A stretch of 64,000 nucleotides of DNA, taken from an uncultured Sutterella sp. GTDB lineage: Bacteria; Pseudomonadota; Gammaproteobacteria; Burkholderiales; Burkholderiaceae_F. Under the pieces are notes generated by a model, which made no database searches, was not told the DNA's origin, and saw only the letters and a program-made list of their open reading frames with translations. The translations under genes and the position numbers were made by a program. Shown piece after piece: positions 1 through 7,573 of this stretch. Where the stretch lies: assembly GCA_900542195.1 (NCBI GenBank), contig UQNA01000003.1:1-64000 (forward strand), in the 5' to 3' direction. The first letter of the stretch is position 1. Every line of letters starts with the position of its first letter.

Positions 1-8
1 GTGGGGAT

Positions 9-16
9 ACCTCCTT
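9..16 (-). promoter_or_regulatory. Ribosome binding site of a divergent gene just left of the window
   Basis: Read on the minus strand, this is a full Shine-Dalgarno core, AAGGAGGT, with only eight bases left before the window edge. A start codon would fall at or just outside position 1. This means a leftward gene begins immediately outside the window and shares the 1-338 intergenic region with mccA. Its product cannot be seen. Confidence 0.6.
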
Positions 17-170
17 TTGATTGGTGTGACCTGCTTTTGTTAATGTGTTAATAGTATCAAAAAAATAACTGAAACATTATACATCCTCATTGAGAATAAA
101 TCTAGGACTTTTTGTAAAAATTTAAGAAAATCCTTTGTGATAATTTTCAATTAAGGATTAATTTAAGAGA

Positions 171-180
171 TAACCCTTAC
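171..180 (+). promoter_or_regulatory. TAACCCTTA-type motif upstream of mccA
   Basis: TAACCCTTAC lies about 160 bases before the mccA start. Similar elements occur at 100-165 bases before dcuA/B, dcuC, frdC and the NapC-like gene in this window. It is a candidate operator for a shared anaerobic regulator; which protein binds is unknown. Apart from this motif and a weak TGTGA-N6-TCAAT half-conserved Crp/Fnr-like site at 136-151, the 1-338 region holds no gene that I can support. Confidence 0.35.
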
Positions 181-338
181 AACATTAGTCTTATTCTTCA
201 TCCGTTTTCCTTAACTTAAACTGAACTTGGTATTTCGATTCCCCACCAGTATCGAGTATCAACCCTATACCTACAGAGGCTGATTTATTTGTGAAAGATA
301 GACGTTCGCTGATCATCGCGCCTCACAAGGAGAAACTA

Positions 339-2396
339 ATGTTAAAAGAGACACGATTGACAAAAATTGGGCTTGGCATTGCAGCGACAATGACAGCATT
401 TTGTGTCTATGCTGCTAACGGCCAGCCGCTTCCGGCTCCGAAAGTTGACGCATTGACTCAGAAGGTCTGGGATAATCCTGACGTGACCGAGCAATCAAAA
501 GGCATCCGGACATTGCAAGACTACATTGTCCAAGAAAAGGAAATGTGGGATTACATATTCGAGAATCACCCGATCTTTGCTACTTACGGCAAAGACGGAC
601 GTGTTATCGGTACTCCGGTTATTTCTTCCCGTGGTTCTGAGTATTTGGGAGAAGGCAACGCTCAGAAATATTCCGCTCACCAGCCGGGCAAACGCCCAAT
701 GGCATCTCAGTATCGCTTAGGTCAACGCTCAATTCTTGACTTTCCGAATAAATTCGTAGGCCCTGAAAAGTGCGGTGAATGCCACGCTATTCAGTACGAA
801 CAATGGAAACGTTCCCGTCATGCTAAGACCGTTAGATTCCCGGGAGAACATCCTGAAGTGGATAACGATCTGAAGAAGAAGCTGTACGGAACGGAAGCTT
901 CTATTCTTCCTGACGGTATTACAGCAGACGTTATCTACGCTACCATCGGTACACCGCGTACTAAATACGGTTTTATCGACGGATGGCTCGTTCGTGGTTC
1001 CTATCACGTTCGTGACGGTCTTCTGAAAGACGGTACAGGCAGTATCGTTGCCGGCGGTAACCAGATGTCCCGCGGCTGGGCTGAATGGCTTACACCTGCA
1101 AAGGCAAAAGAAATTCAGAAACTGATTCCTGACTTCCCAACAGAACTCAACCAGTTCGGTCCCTCAGCTTCTCATCAGTGGGGTATGACTTCCTACGGTT
1201 CTACCTATGAAGGCAAACTTCTTGTTCAGGCGGCTTCTTCTTACTGTGAAGTCTGCCACGCATTCAAGTTTGACTTTAAGGATAAGAGAGAATTCTTTGC
1301 CGCTTTGGGTAATCCGAAAGAGCTCCAGAAACACACAATTTCTCGCGGTATCGCTTGTGAAGAGTGCCACGGTGAAGGCGGCCACTTGATTGGCAACACC
1401 AACAACATGAGCACTAACTGCGACCGCTGCCATCAGCGCTTGAACTTCATCGAAGACGAAGTCGATCGTCCTGACGCTAAGGGTAAATTGGAAAAAGCTT
1501 TCAATGCTAAGACAAAATCTTCCTGCCCGTCTTGCGGTACAGAAGGCGCACAGCTCTTCATGTCTAAGCACTATGAAAAGGGTATGCGCTGCGTAACTTG
1601 CCACGATCCTCATGAAGTGACAAGTAACGACTGGACATCCGGTACTACCCGTCCGGCTATCCGTCAGACTTGCCAAGACTGCCATAAGGTTCAGGCAGAA
1701 ATGGCCTCCAAGGCTGATACACACAGCAAGGTTGATTGCATTGCATGTCATATGCCGTTCACAATGAGCTGCGAAAACTTCACAGCTATTCAGCGTCCGG
1801 ATATGGCCGGTTTCGACGCTGTTCGCCGTTCTCACCTCTTCAAGATCATGGTCGACCCAGAGAAGAAGATGATGAATCCGGGTCCGGGACAAACCCGTGA
1901 TGCAAGTTCTAAGGGCTGGCGTATTGCTCGTGACGAAGAAGGCCACGGTTACGTTGACTTAATGTGGAGCTGCGCAAGAACTTCTATCGCCGATTTCACA
2001 GTTACAGAAGGAAAAGGCTGCCATAGTCCATTCCAGTCCGAACTGGATCAAGGTCTCATTTACCAAGACCAGAAGGAAATCTACGGTGAAGTTATGAAGT
2101 GGCAGAACCCAATTAAGGAAAGCCATCAGAAGAACGTTGATGCCATGACACGTATTAACAAGTTGCTTGAAGTCACTAAGCTGACTCCGGAACAAAGAAC
2201 AGAAGCTATGCTTCTCATTGACAAGGCCGGAGAAATCATTAAGCAAGTTGAAGAAGACGGTTCTTGGGGTGTCCATGCCTTCAACTACACAAAACAGCGT
2301 GTTGAAACAGCTGAGGCATATCTCACCAAAGCTCAGTCAATCATTGACAAGGGCGGTTACAAGGCCATCAAAGCTGAAAATACAGTGACAAAGTAA
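339..2396 (+). CDS. mccA: MccA-type octahaem cytochrome c sulfite reductase
   Basis: Periplasmic terminal reductase that takes six electrons from quinol-derived carriers to reduce sulfite to sulfide. It has an N-terminal Sec signal, then seven CXXCH haem sites (residues 145, 303, 340, 361, 418, 445 and 467, counted from this start) and one CX15CH site at 545-562. The CX15CH motif is diagnostic of the MccA/SirA family. Extra cysteines at 396/399 (CPSCG) and 478 are candidates for the two Cu(I) ligands known from the Wolinella enzyme. I chose ATG 339 because AAGGAGA ends about six bases upstream and a signal peptide follows at once; a GTG at 291 in the same frame lacks both. It is the first gene of a long + strand operon. 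Confidence 0.95.
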   Translation: MLKETRLTKIGLGIAATMTAFCVYAANGQPLPAPKVDALTQKVWDNPDVTEQSKGIRTLQDYIVQEKEMWDYIFENHPIFATYGKDGRVIGTPVISSRGSEYLGEGNAQKYSAHQPGKRPMASQYRLGQRSILDFPNKFVGPEKCGECHAIQYEQWKRSRHAKTVRFPGEHPEVDNDLKKKLYGTEASILPDGITADVIYATIGTPRTKYGFIDGWLVRGSYHVRDGLLKDGTGSIVAGGNQMSRGWAEWLTPAKAKEIQKLIPDFPTELNQFGPSASHQWGMTSYGSTYEGKLLVQAASSYCEVCHAFKFDFKDKREFFAALGNPKELQKHTISRGIACEECHGEGGHLIGNTNNMSTNCDRCHQRLNFIEDEVDRPDAKGKLEKAFNAKTKSSCPSCGTEGAQLFMSKHYEKGMRCVTCHDPHEVTSNDWTSGTTRPAIRQTCQDCHKVQAEMASKADTHSKVDCIACHMPFTMSCENFTAIQRPDMAGFDAVRRSHLFKIMVDPEKKMMNPGPGQTRDASSKGWRIARDEEGHGYVDLMWSCARTSIADFTVTEGKGCHSPFQSELDQGLIYQDQKEIYGEVMKWQNPIKESHQKNVDAMTRINKLLEVTKLTPEQRTEAMLLIDKAGEIIKQVEEDGSWGVHAFNYTKQRVETAEAYLTKAQSIIDKGGYKAIKAENTVTK

Positions 2397-2418
2397 TTTA
2401 AAACCCAGTGTCACATTT

Positions 2419-2442
2419 ACTTCGGACCTTCGGGTCCGAAGT
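2419..2442 (+). promoter_or_regulatory. UUCG-tetraloop hairpin between mccA and the rhodanese gene
   Basis: ACTTCGGACC and GGTCCGAAGT form a perfect 10-bp stem closed by a C(UUCG)G tetraloop, 22 bases after the mccA stop. No U-tract follows, so it looks more like an mRNA 3'-end stabiliser or processing signal than a terminator. It would allow mccA mRNA to outlast the downstream message, fitting a highly expressed first gene. Confidence 0.7.
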
Positions 2443-2458
2443 GAAAACGGGACAAAAA

Positions 2459-2884
2459 ATGATAAACAAGTTATTCAAAATAGTTGCAGTTTCTTTTCTT
2501 TGCCTTTATTCGCAAATCAATTTTGCGGGCGGAGGTGGAGAGCCGGTGGAGGCGCCGGTTTACGATGAACTTCTGAATCAAATCTCAATGCGTGAAGCAG
2601 AGATGCTTTGGGAGTCAGGAGTCCCTTTCTTTGATGTTAATACGCTGGAGATTTGGACCCAGGGATACATTCCCGGTGCTAAATTCTTTAACGTACGAAA
2701 CTGGAAAGATCTTCTCCCGAAAGACAAAGATAAAACCATCGTGTTTTATTGCGTCAACAGACTCTGCACTGCAAGTGAGATGGCAGCAAGAGAAGTGATG
2801 AAGCTGGGCTATACCGACGTTCGTCAGATGCCTGACGGAATTGAAGGTTGGAAGCTTTCAGGTCGCAAGATTGAAAGACCGTAA
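2459..2884 (+). CDS. Exported single-domain rhodanese-like protein
   Basis: About 141 residues with an N-terminal signal peptide (hydrophobic stretch at 5-23) followed by one rhodanese fold. The active-site region reads FYCVNRLCTAS, with cysteines at 98 and 103; Cys103 sits where secreted single-domain rhodaneses carry the persulfide-forming cysteine. The FDVNTLEIWTQGYIPGA stretch is the usual rhodanese entry motif. I chose ATG 2459 because upstream starts at 2408 and 2441 lie before or inside the UUCG hairpin. Its position between mccA and mccB suggests periplasmic sulfur handling linked to sulfite reduction, but the acceptor or donor is unknown. Confidence 0.8.
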   Translation: MINKLFKIVAVSFLCLYSQINFAGGGGEPVEAPVYDELLNQISMREAEMLWESGVPFFDVNTLEIWTQGYIPGAKFFNVRNWKDLLPKDKDKTIVFYCVNRLCTASEMAAREVMKLGYTDVRQMPDGIEGWKLSGRKIERP

Positions 2885-2937
2885 CTTGATAAACCCCATT
2901 TCTAATCCCCCACCAAAAATCATTTGAAAGAAACACT

Positions 2938-3732
2938 ATGTCAATTTTCACCAAATCTATTTTGTCTGCTGCTTTAGCCGTCGCATTTGTCGGAACAGCC
3001 GTTTCACAAGAGCTTTCCCAGGATGCAAAAGAGTCCTATAGCCTTGGTGCTTCATTAGGTAACTACCTTTCTTCCCAGGCTTATAAACAGTCTGAATTGG
3101 GTGTTCCTGTCAACATGGACCAGGTAATGGAAGGTCTGACAGATGCGCTGAAAAACAAGTCTAAGCTCACTGAAGAAGAGATCATCACAGCTTTAAATGC
3201 TAGAGCTGAAAAGTTGAACAAGCTTCATGAAGCTAGAGTCAAGCAGGCAAAAGAGAAAAACAAAGCTGAAAGCGAAGCTTATTTAAACAAAAATAAAGCT
3301 CGCAAAGGCGTAAAACAGCTTGAATCAGGTCTGCAGTACGAAGAACTAAAGGCCGGCACAGGAGCTGCTCCGAAGGAAGAAGACATAGTGACGATGGACT
3401 ATGTCGGCAAGCTCGTAGACGGAACTCCTTTCACTAATCCGGAAGGAAAGACCGTTGAGGAAAAAGATGTTGTTATGACTCTTATCCCGGGCTTTAAAGA
3501 AGGTCTGTATCAAATGAAGGAAGGCGGCAAAGCTATTTTTGTTATTCCGGCCAGCCTGGCTTATGGCGAAGAAGGAGCAGGTCCAGTTCCTCCGGAATCC
3601 GCTTTGGTTTTTGAAGTGACATTGAAAAAGGTCGAAAAACCCGGAGCTAATAAATCTGCCGACGGGCAATTGCCGGCCGGACATCCTAAAGTAGAAGGAA
3701 ACCGTCCGAAGATGGCATGGCCGCACGGCTAA
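2938..3732 (+). CDS. mccB: FKBP-type peptidyl-prolyl isomerase, MccB
   Basis: A 264-residue exported protein: signal peptide (about 1-23), a helical FKBP_N dimerisation segment (about 27-125), then an FKBP_C isomerase domain (about 130-232) with the typical DYVGKLVDGTPF, GFKEGLYQMKEGGKA and PASLAYGEEG segments. A proline-rich tail ends in KMAWPHG. In the Wolinella mcc cluster a prolyl isomerase (MccB) directly follows the reductase, and the position here is equivalent apart from the inserted rhodanese. Its likely role is folding or maturation of MccA in the periplasm. GAAAGAAAC precedes the ATG as a modest ribosome binding site. Confidence 0.88.
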   Translation: MSIFTKSILSAALAVAFVGTAVSQELSQDAKESYSLGASLGNYLSSQAYKQSELGVPVNMDQVMEGLTDALKNKSKLTEEEIITALNARAEKLNKLHEARVKQAKEKNKAESEAYLNKNKARKGVKQLESGLQYEELKAGTGAAPKEEDIVTMDYVGKLVDGTPFTNPEGKTVEEKDVVMTLIPGFKEGLYQMKEGGKAIFVIPASLAYGEEGAGPVPPESALVFEVTLKKVEKPGANKSADGQLPAGHPKVEGNRPKMAWPHG

Positions 3733-3783
3733 TGAAATAACTAATTCTAATGAAGGGAGTCTTTCCGACATTAAGTTTTAGAA

Positions 3784-3831
3784 GCTCTGAAGCAATTTCT
3801 TTGCGTAAGCAGCCGATAAGAGTTTCAGAGC
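3784..3831 (+). other. Imperfectly spaced stem in the mccB-mccC gap
   Basis: GCTCTGAA (3784-3791) and TTCAGAGC (3824-3831) can pair around a 32-base loop, ahead of mccC. There is no poly-U run. It could fold in the polycistronic mRNA, but the wide loop makes this a weak call. Confidence 0.3.
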
Positions 3832-3886
3832 ACTTAGCTCAAAAGAATTATTGACAGACCAATCTCGTCCGTTATGGAGAATCACC

Positions 3887-4645
3887 GTGAGTAAAAACAT
3901 CGATAGAAGAACATTTCTAGCCGGTACAACCGCGGGTTCCTTAGTTTTGTTAACCCTGGGAGGCTGTAAACCCGGAGACGACAAAAAGGCAGCCAACACT
4001 GCAGTTCAAACTGCGGTAGCAGCAGAGTCAGGCAGTGCCCAGCCTCATCCAGTTTATGGAATGGTCTTTGACCAGAATAAATGTATTGGATGCGGCGAGT
4101 GTAAGGATGCATGTAACGAAGCCAACAATCTTCCTCCCGGAATTTCAAGGCTTTTGTTGGAGCGTCAGACCACCCATATTCCGGGGACAACTTGTCCGAT
4201 TTGCGGAGGTCCCGGAGACTGCGACTGTGAACGCGTTTATGTTCGAGTTTCCTGCCAGCAGTGTCAGGATGCACCTTGCGTAAGAGTATGTCCTACCGGT
4301 GCAGCGCACCGCGATCCGAAGACAAATATCGTGACTATGGATCCGGATCGTTGCGTAGGCTGCAAATACTGCATTGCGGCATGCCCGTACAATGTCCGTT
4401 TCATCAATTCTCAAACTAAAGTTGCCGATAACTGCAACTTCTGTTTGGATACCAGGTTAAGTAAAGGGCTGGAGCCTGCATGTGTTAACGCATGCCGTCA
4501 TGGCGCCTTATATTTTGGCGATCTAAATGACCCTCAAAGTATTATCAGCAGGTTGCTGCGTGTCAAGGATACGGTACGAATTCGTGCCCATTTGGGAACG
4601 AATCCGAACCTGAGATATGTCCCTGTCACTAAACAAGGAGTCTGA
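3887..4645 (+). CDS. mccC: MccC, Tat-exported four-cluster iron-sulfur lipoprotein
   Basis: Electron-transfer subunit that should carry electrons from the membrane quinol oxidase MccD to MccA. The N terminus has a twin-arginine motif (RRTFLAG, residues 7-13) and a lipobox ending in Cys27, so it is probably a Tat-exported lipoprotein. Cysteine groups of the NrfC/PhsB/DmsB ferredoxin family follow: CIGCGECKDAC, the CPICGGPGDCDC insert, CQQCQDAPCVRVC and CVGCKYCIAAC. I chose GTG 3887 because TATGGAGA precedes it by six bases and the Tat signal begins correctly there; the frame is open back to 3851. It ends two bases before mccD. Confidence 0.9.
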   Translation: MSKNIDRRTFLAGTTAGSLVLLTLGGCKPGDDKKAANTAVQTAVAAESGSAQPHPVYGMVFDQNKCIGCGECKDACNEANNLPPGISRLLLERQTTHIPGTTCPICGGPGDCDCERVYVRVSCQQCQDAPCVRVCPTGAAHRDPKTNIVTMDPDRCVGCKYCIAACPYNVRFINSQTKVADNCNFCLDTRLSKGLEPACVNACRHGALYFGDLNDPQSIISRLLRVKDTVRIRAHLGTNPNLRYVPVTKQGV

Positions 4646-4647
4646 TT

Positions 4648-5586
4648 ATGCTGGATTTCACTATTGGTCTATCCGAAGGCGTAGCATGGCCGTGGCCGAT
4701 TGCCGTATATCTGTTTTTAGCAGGTATTTCCGGAGGTGCCGTAGCCATCGCTATTTGCTTAAATCTCTTCCGAGGAACACATCTAAATACTCCGATTATG
4801 AAAGCAGCTAGCTTGATCGGCTTTATTACGATCGTTCTCGGGATGATCTGTCTTGTCCTTGACTTAACTAATCCGCTCTTTTTCTGGCGTATTCTTGTTT
4901 ACTACAATCCAACCTCAGTGATGAGTATCGGCGTGATGGCACTTCTTTTCTACATCCCGTTGGTATTCGTATTGATGTGCGTTTCTCTGCAAACAGAAAT
5001 TACGTCATTTAGTTGGCTCAAATGGCTTGATCCCATTATTAGTTTCTGTGCCAAATTTAGAGTTATCTTAGATTGGCTCGTTCTAATTTTGGCAATTGCA
5101 ATTTGTGCCTACACCGGATTCTTGATTTCTGCTCTTATCAGATTCCCTCTGATCAACACTGCTGTTCTTCCTGCTTTGTTCGTTGCTTCCGGCTTTTCTG
5201 CCGGTTGTGCAGCTACCAAGGTTCTTGCAGCTTGGTTGTTCGGTGCAGATCGTCATGGAAAAGATCTTCATGTCCTTCACGCTGCTGAATGGCCGATTAT
5301 GGCGGTAGAAGCAATGTGCTTGTTGATGATTATGGTTGCTCTGGTCAGCGGCAATGCTGCTGCCCAAGCTGCTTCCGTAGCCTTTACAACAGGTATTTGG
5401 TCACAAGTATTCTGGATTGGGGCCGTGGGCGTTGGTTTCCTCGTTCCATTGGTTCTGAGCTTCTTCGGAAGCAAAGCATTCAGAGACAGTGCGGGTGCTT
5501 TCTATACATCAGGCATTGCGGCTATCTGCGGCATGATGTGCTTGCGCCTCTTCATCATCTACGCCGGCCAGATCAACGGCATGTAA
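4648..5586 (+). CDS. mccD: MccD, NrfD/PsrC-type integral membrane quinol oxidase subunit
   Basis: A polytopic membrane protein of 312 residues with about eight hydrophobic helices, matching the NrfD/PsrC family in length and in the N-terminal WPWPIAVYLFLAGISGGAVA pattern. In the mcc system this subunit oxidises menaquinol and hands electrons to the iron-sulfur subunit MccC. AACAAGGAGT precedes the ATG, and the gene starts two bases after the mccC stop, so the two are translated as a pair. Residues 155-205 include the GFSAGCAATK segment that follows the cofactor-free quinone site in the family. Confidence 0.9.
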   Translation: MLDFTIGLSEGVAWPWPIAVYLFLAGISGGAVAIAICLNLFRGTHLNTPIMKAASLIGFITIVLGMICLVLDLTNPLFFWRILVYYNPTSVMSIGVMALLFYIPLVFVLMCVSLQTEITSFSWLKWLDPIISFCAKFRVILDWLVLILAIAICAYTGFLISALIRFPLINTAVLPALFVASGFSAGCAATKVLAAWLFGADRHGKDLHVLHAAEWPIMAVEAMCLLMIMVALVSGNAAAQAASVAFTTGIWSQVFWIGAVGVGFLVPLVLSFFGSKAFRDSAGAFYTSGIAAICGMMCLRLFIIYAGQINGM

Positions 5587-5593
5587 TTAAAAC

Positions 5594-5629
5594 AACTCTG
5601 TGCTAGGAACACTTTCTCAGCACAGAGTT
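5594..5629 (+). terminator. Hairpin after mccD, partial terminator or processing site
   Basis: AACTCTGTGCT and AGCACAGAGTT form an 11-bp perfect stem with a 14-base loop directly after mccD, followed by the pyrimidine-rich run CCTCTTTT. The run is interrupted, so read-through into nosL is likely. It may lower expression of the assembly genes relative to the structural genes. Confidence 0.6.
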
Positions 5630-5687
5630 CCTCTTTTGGAGACCCCTCTGCACCGTGTAATAGGTGAAAAGGGTTCAGAAATAGCTT

Positions 5688-6188
5688 ATGAAAAAAATTT
5701 TTAGTCTTTTAGCCGTCGCTGCTTGTGTCTTAGTTATCGGAGGCTGTTCTTCCGAAAAAGAAACCAAAACTTTTTCTCCTGCGGCTTTTACAAAACATGA
5801 CCGTTGTCTTATTTGTGGCATGGTTATTCTCAACTATCCCGGAGCGAAGGCTCAGGTTTATGTAAAGGGCGAAAAAGAGCCGCTTAAGTTCTGCTCGGTA
5901 AAAGACGGTTTCGTTTATTCCTTGCAGCCGGAAAATGCCAAAAAAGTAGAGGCTTTCTTCGTGAGTGATTTCGGAAATACCAAAGATGTTCCTTTACACG
6001 AAAAAATGCTCTTAGCTGAAAAAGCCGTCTATAACGCCGGCTCAGACGTCCGAGGAGCAATGGGTAAATCTATCCTGCCTTTCGCAAACAAAGAAGCAGT
6101 TGAAAAATTTACCAAAGAGCATGGCGGCAAAATCGTTAATTATTCTGAAGTTAACCTAGAACTTCTGAAGTCATTAAAAGGTCATTAA
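5688..6188 (+). CDS. nosL: NosL-family copper chaperone lipoprotein (MccL-like)
   Basis: A 166-residue lipoprotein with lipobox Cys20 (VIGGC) and the NosL copper motif CLICGM at 40-45. NosL proteins bind Cu(I) in the periplasm and deliver it to a copper-enzyme assembly complex. A NosL homologue (MccL) is known from mcc clusters, where copper is needed for the haem-copper active site of MccA. The stop overlaps the nosD start by one base (TAATG), so translation is coupled. No nitrous oxide reductase gene occurs in this window, which supports MccA as the client. Confidence 0.9.
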   Translation: MKKIFSLLAVAACVLVIGGCSSEKETKTFSPAAFTKHDRCLICGMVILNYPGAKAQVYVKGEKEPLKFCSVKDGFVYSLQPENAKKVEAFFVSDFGNTKDVPLHEKMLLAEKAVYNAGSDVRGAMGKSILPFANKEAVEKFTKEHGGKIVNYSEVNLELLKSLKGH

Positions 6189-7480
6189 TGACGTTAAGAG
6201 TTTTCGCTCTTATCCTTGCGCTTCTTGCACCAGCTGCGGGAAGCGCAGAATTGCAGGCGGATTCTGCAGCAAGCTTGGAAAAAGCTCTGAAATCGTCTGT
6301 GCCGGGGGACACTATCACTCTTGCTTCAGGCATTTATGAAGGCAATTTCTCGATCACCAAAAGCATTGTCTTAAAAGGAACCGAGAAAGCCGTGATTGAT
6401 GGCGGCGACATAGGTTCTTGTCTTGTAGTTGAGGCTGATAACGTCACCCTTGAAAATCTTTCTCTGCAGAATTGCGGAAAAGATTTATATGAACGACAGA
6501 GCGGCGTTCTTATAAAAGAAGGCTTCAGCGGCATCGATATTAAAAACTTGAAAATCAATACCGCTGGATTTGGAATTCGAGCTGATAAAGCTTCAGATAT
6601 CAAAATCTCCGGGTGTGAGATTCGTGGATACAAACGCCGTCATGTTTTAGATCGCGGAGACGGTGTTTATTTCAATTACGTTAAAAACGCTGAGCTTGTA
6701 AACAACCGTGTCCTCTATACAAGGGACGGCTTTTACTTCGAAAATACAGATAACACAATATCCGATGATAATTATTTTGCAGCTCTGCAGTATGGAATTC
6801 ATTACATGTACACCCGAGGAGACTCGGCTTTTAACAATGAAGCAGAGGCGTGTATCGGTGGATATGCCGTTATGAGTTCGGAAAGAGTTCGAGTAGCTGA
6901 CAATACCAGCAAGCGTACCGTTGAGTTCGGCATTCTTCTTAACGAGAGTGATAAATCGACGGTTGAAAATAATCATGTGACTAAAGTCAAAAATCCGCGA
7001 GGGAAGGCTTCATTGGATACCGAAGGAAAAGGCCTCTTTATCTATGGAGGAGGAACAAATACCGTTGATGGCAATACCTTCGAGGAATGCGAGATTGGGG
7101 TTGGGGTAGCCATGGGCGGAGAAGGAACGATTCTTTCCCGCAACCGCTTTATCCATAACCGTCAGCAGGTTCGCTATGTCGGTTCCGGTTCAGTTGAATG
7201 GAGCATTAACGGAGTAGGAAATTTTTGGAGCAACTATCAAGGATGGGATTTAAATCAAGATGGAATTGGAGACCAAGCTTATCAGCCGAACGATTCTCTC
7301 GACAGGCTATTTTGGATGTATCCGCAAGCTCGGTTCCTGATGGACAGTCCTTTGGCTTCTCTTCTTCGTTATTTGAATGCTCAGTTTCAATTAGATAAGG
7401 GAAAAGGGATCGTGGATTCAAACCCACTAATTCAAGATCCGTTAAAACCAAAAAAGGATTGGCCGGTAAGTTCCAATTAA
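6188..7480 (+). CDS. nosD: NosD-like periplasmic copper-assembly protein
   Basis: A 430-residue protein with a signal peptide (about 1-20) and a right-handed parallel beta-helix made of repeated carbohydrate-binding/NosD-type rungs (for example NFSITKSIVLKG, NVTLENLSLQNC, AELVNNRVLYTRDG, STVENNHVTK). NosD forms a complex with the NosFY ABC transporter and receives Cu from NosL for copper-site assembly in N2O reductase. Here it is embedded in a sulfite reductase operon, so I infer it serves MccA. Length is close to the usual NosD size. It is flanked by nosL (1-base overlap) and a micro-gene that starts on the very next base after its stop. Confidence 0.9.
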   Translation: MTLRVFALILALLAPAAGSAELQADSAASLEKALKSSVPGDTITLASGIYEGNFSITKSIVLKGTEKAVIDGGDIGSCLVVEADNVTLENLSLQNCGKDLYERQSGVLIKEGFSGIDIKNLKINTAGFGIRADKASDIKISGCEIRGYKRRHVLDRGDGVYFNYVKNAELVNNRVLYTRDGFYFENTDNTISDDNYFAALQYGIHYMYTRGDSAFNNEAEACIGGYAVMSSERVRVADNTSKRTVEFGILLNESDKSTVENNHVTKVKNPRGKASLDTEGKGLFIYGGGTNTVDGNTFEECEIGVGVAMGGEGTILSRNRFIHNRQQVRYVGSGSVEWSINGVGNFWSNYQGWDLNQDGIGDQAYQPNDSLDRLFWMYPQARFLMDSPLASLLRYLNAQFQLDKGKGIVDSNPLIQDPLKPKKDWPVSSN

Positions 7481-7573
7481 ATGGAACAAGCTGAGCCGGA
7501 TGCCTCGATGAGAAAAATTCAGCTAAAACGTGGTTTAGAGCTTATTAAAACAGAAGTAGCGAAAAGAAGATGA
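7481..7573 (+). CDS. 30-residue micro-protein between nosD and nosF
   Basis: An ATG directly abuts the nosD stop (TAAATG), and the frame runs 30 codons to a TGA that overlaps the nosF start as ATGA. The predicted peptide is MEQAEPDASM plus a basic half ending EVAKRR, soluble and highly charged. Double stop/start coupling is the best evidence that it is translated. No strong Shine-Dalgarno lies near its ATG, so it would depend on reinitiation after nosD. I do not recognise a family. It could be a small assembly factor, or simply a translated leader that couples nosD to nosF. Confidence 0.5.
   Translation: MEQAEPDASMRKIQLKRGLELIKTEVAKRR

Noticed and set aside
136..151. Crp/Fnr-like site TGTGA-N6-TCAAT before mccA
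   Set aside because: Only one half fits the consensus well, and the region is AT-rich, so chance matches are expected.
291..338. GTG start for mccA at 291
   Set aside because: It would add 16 charged residues before the signal peptide and has no ribosome binding site; ATG 339 has AAGGAGA upstream.
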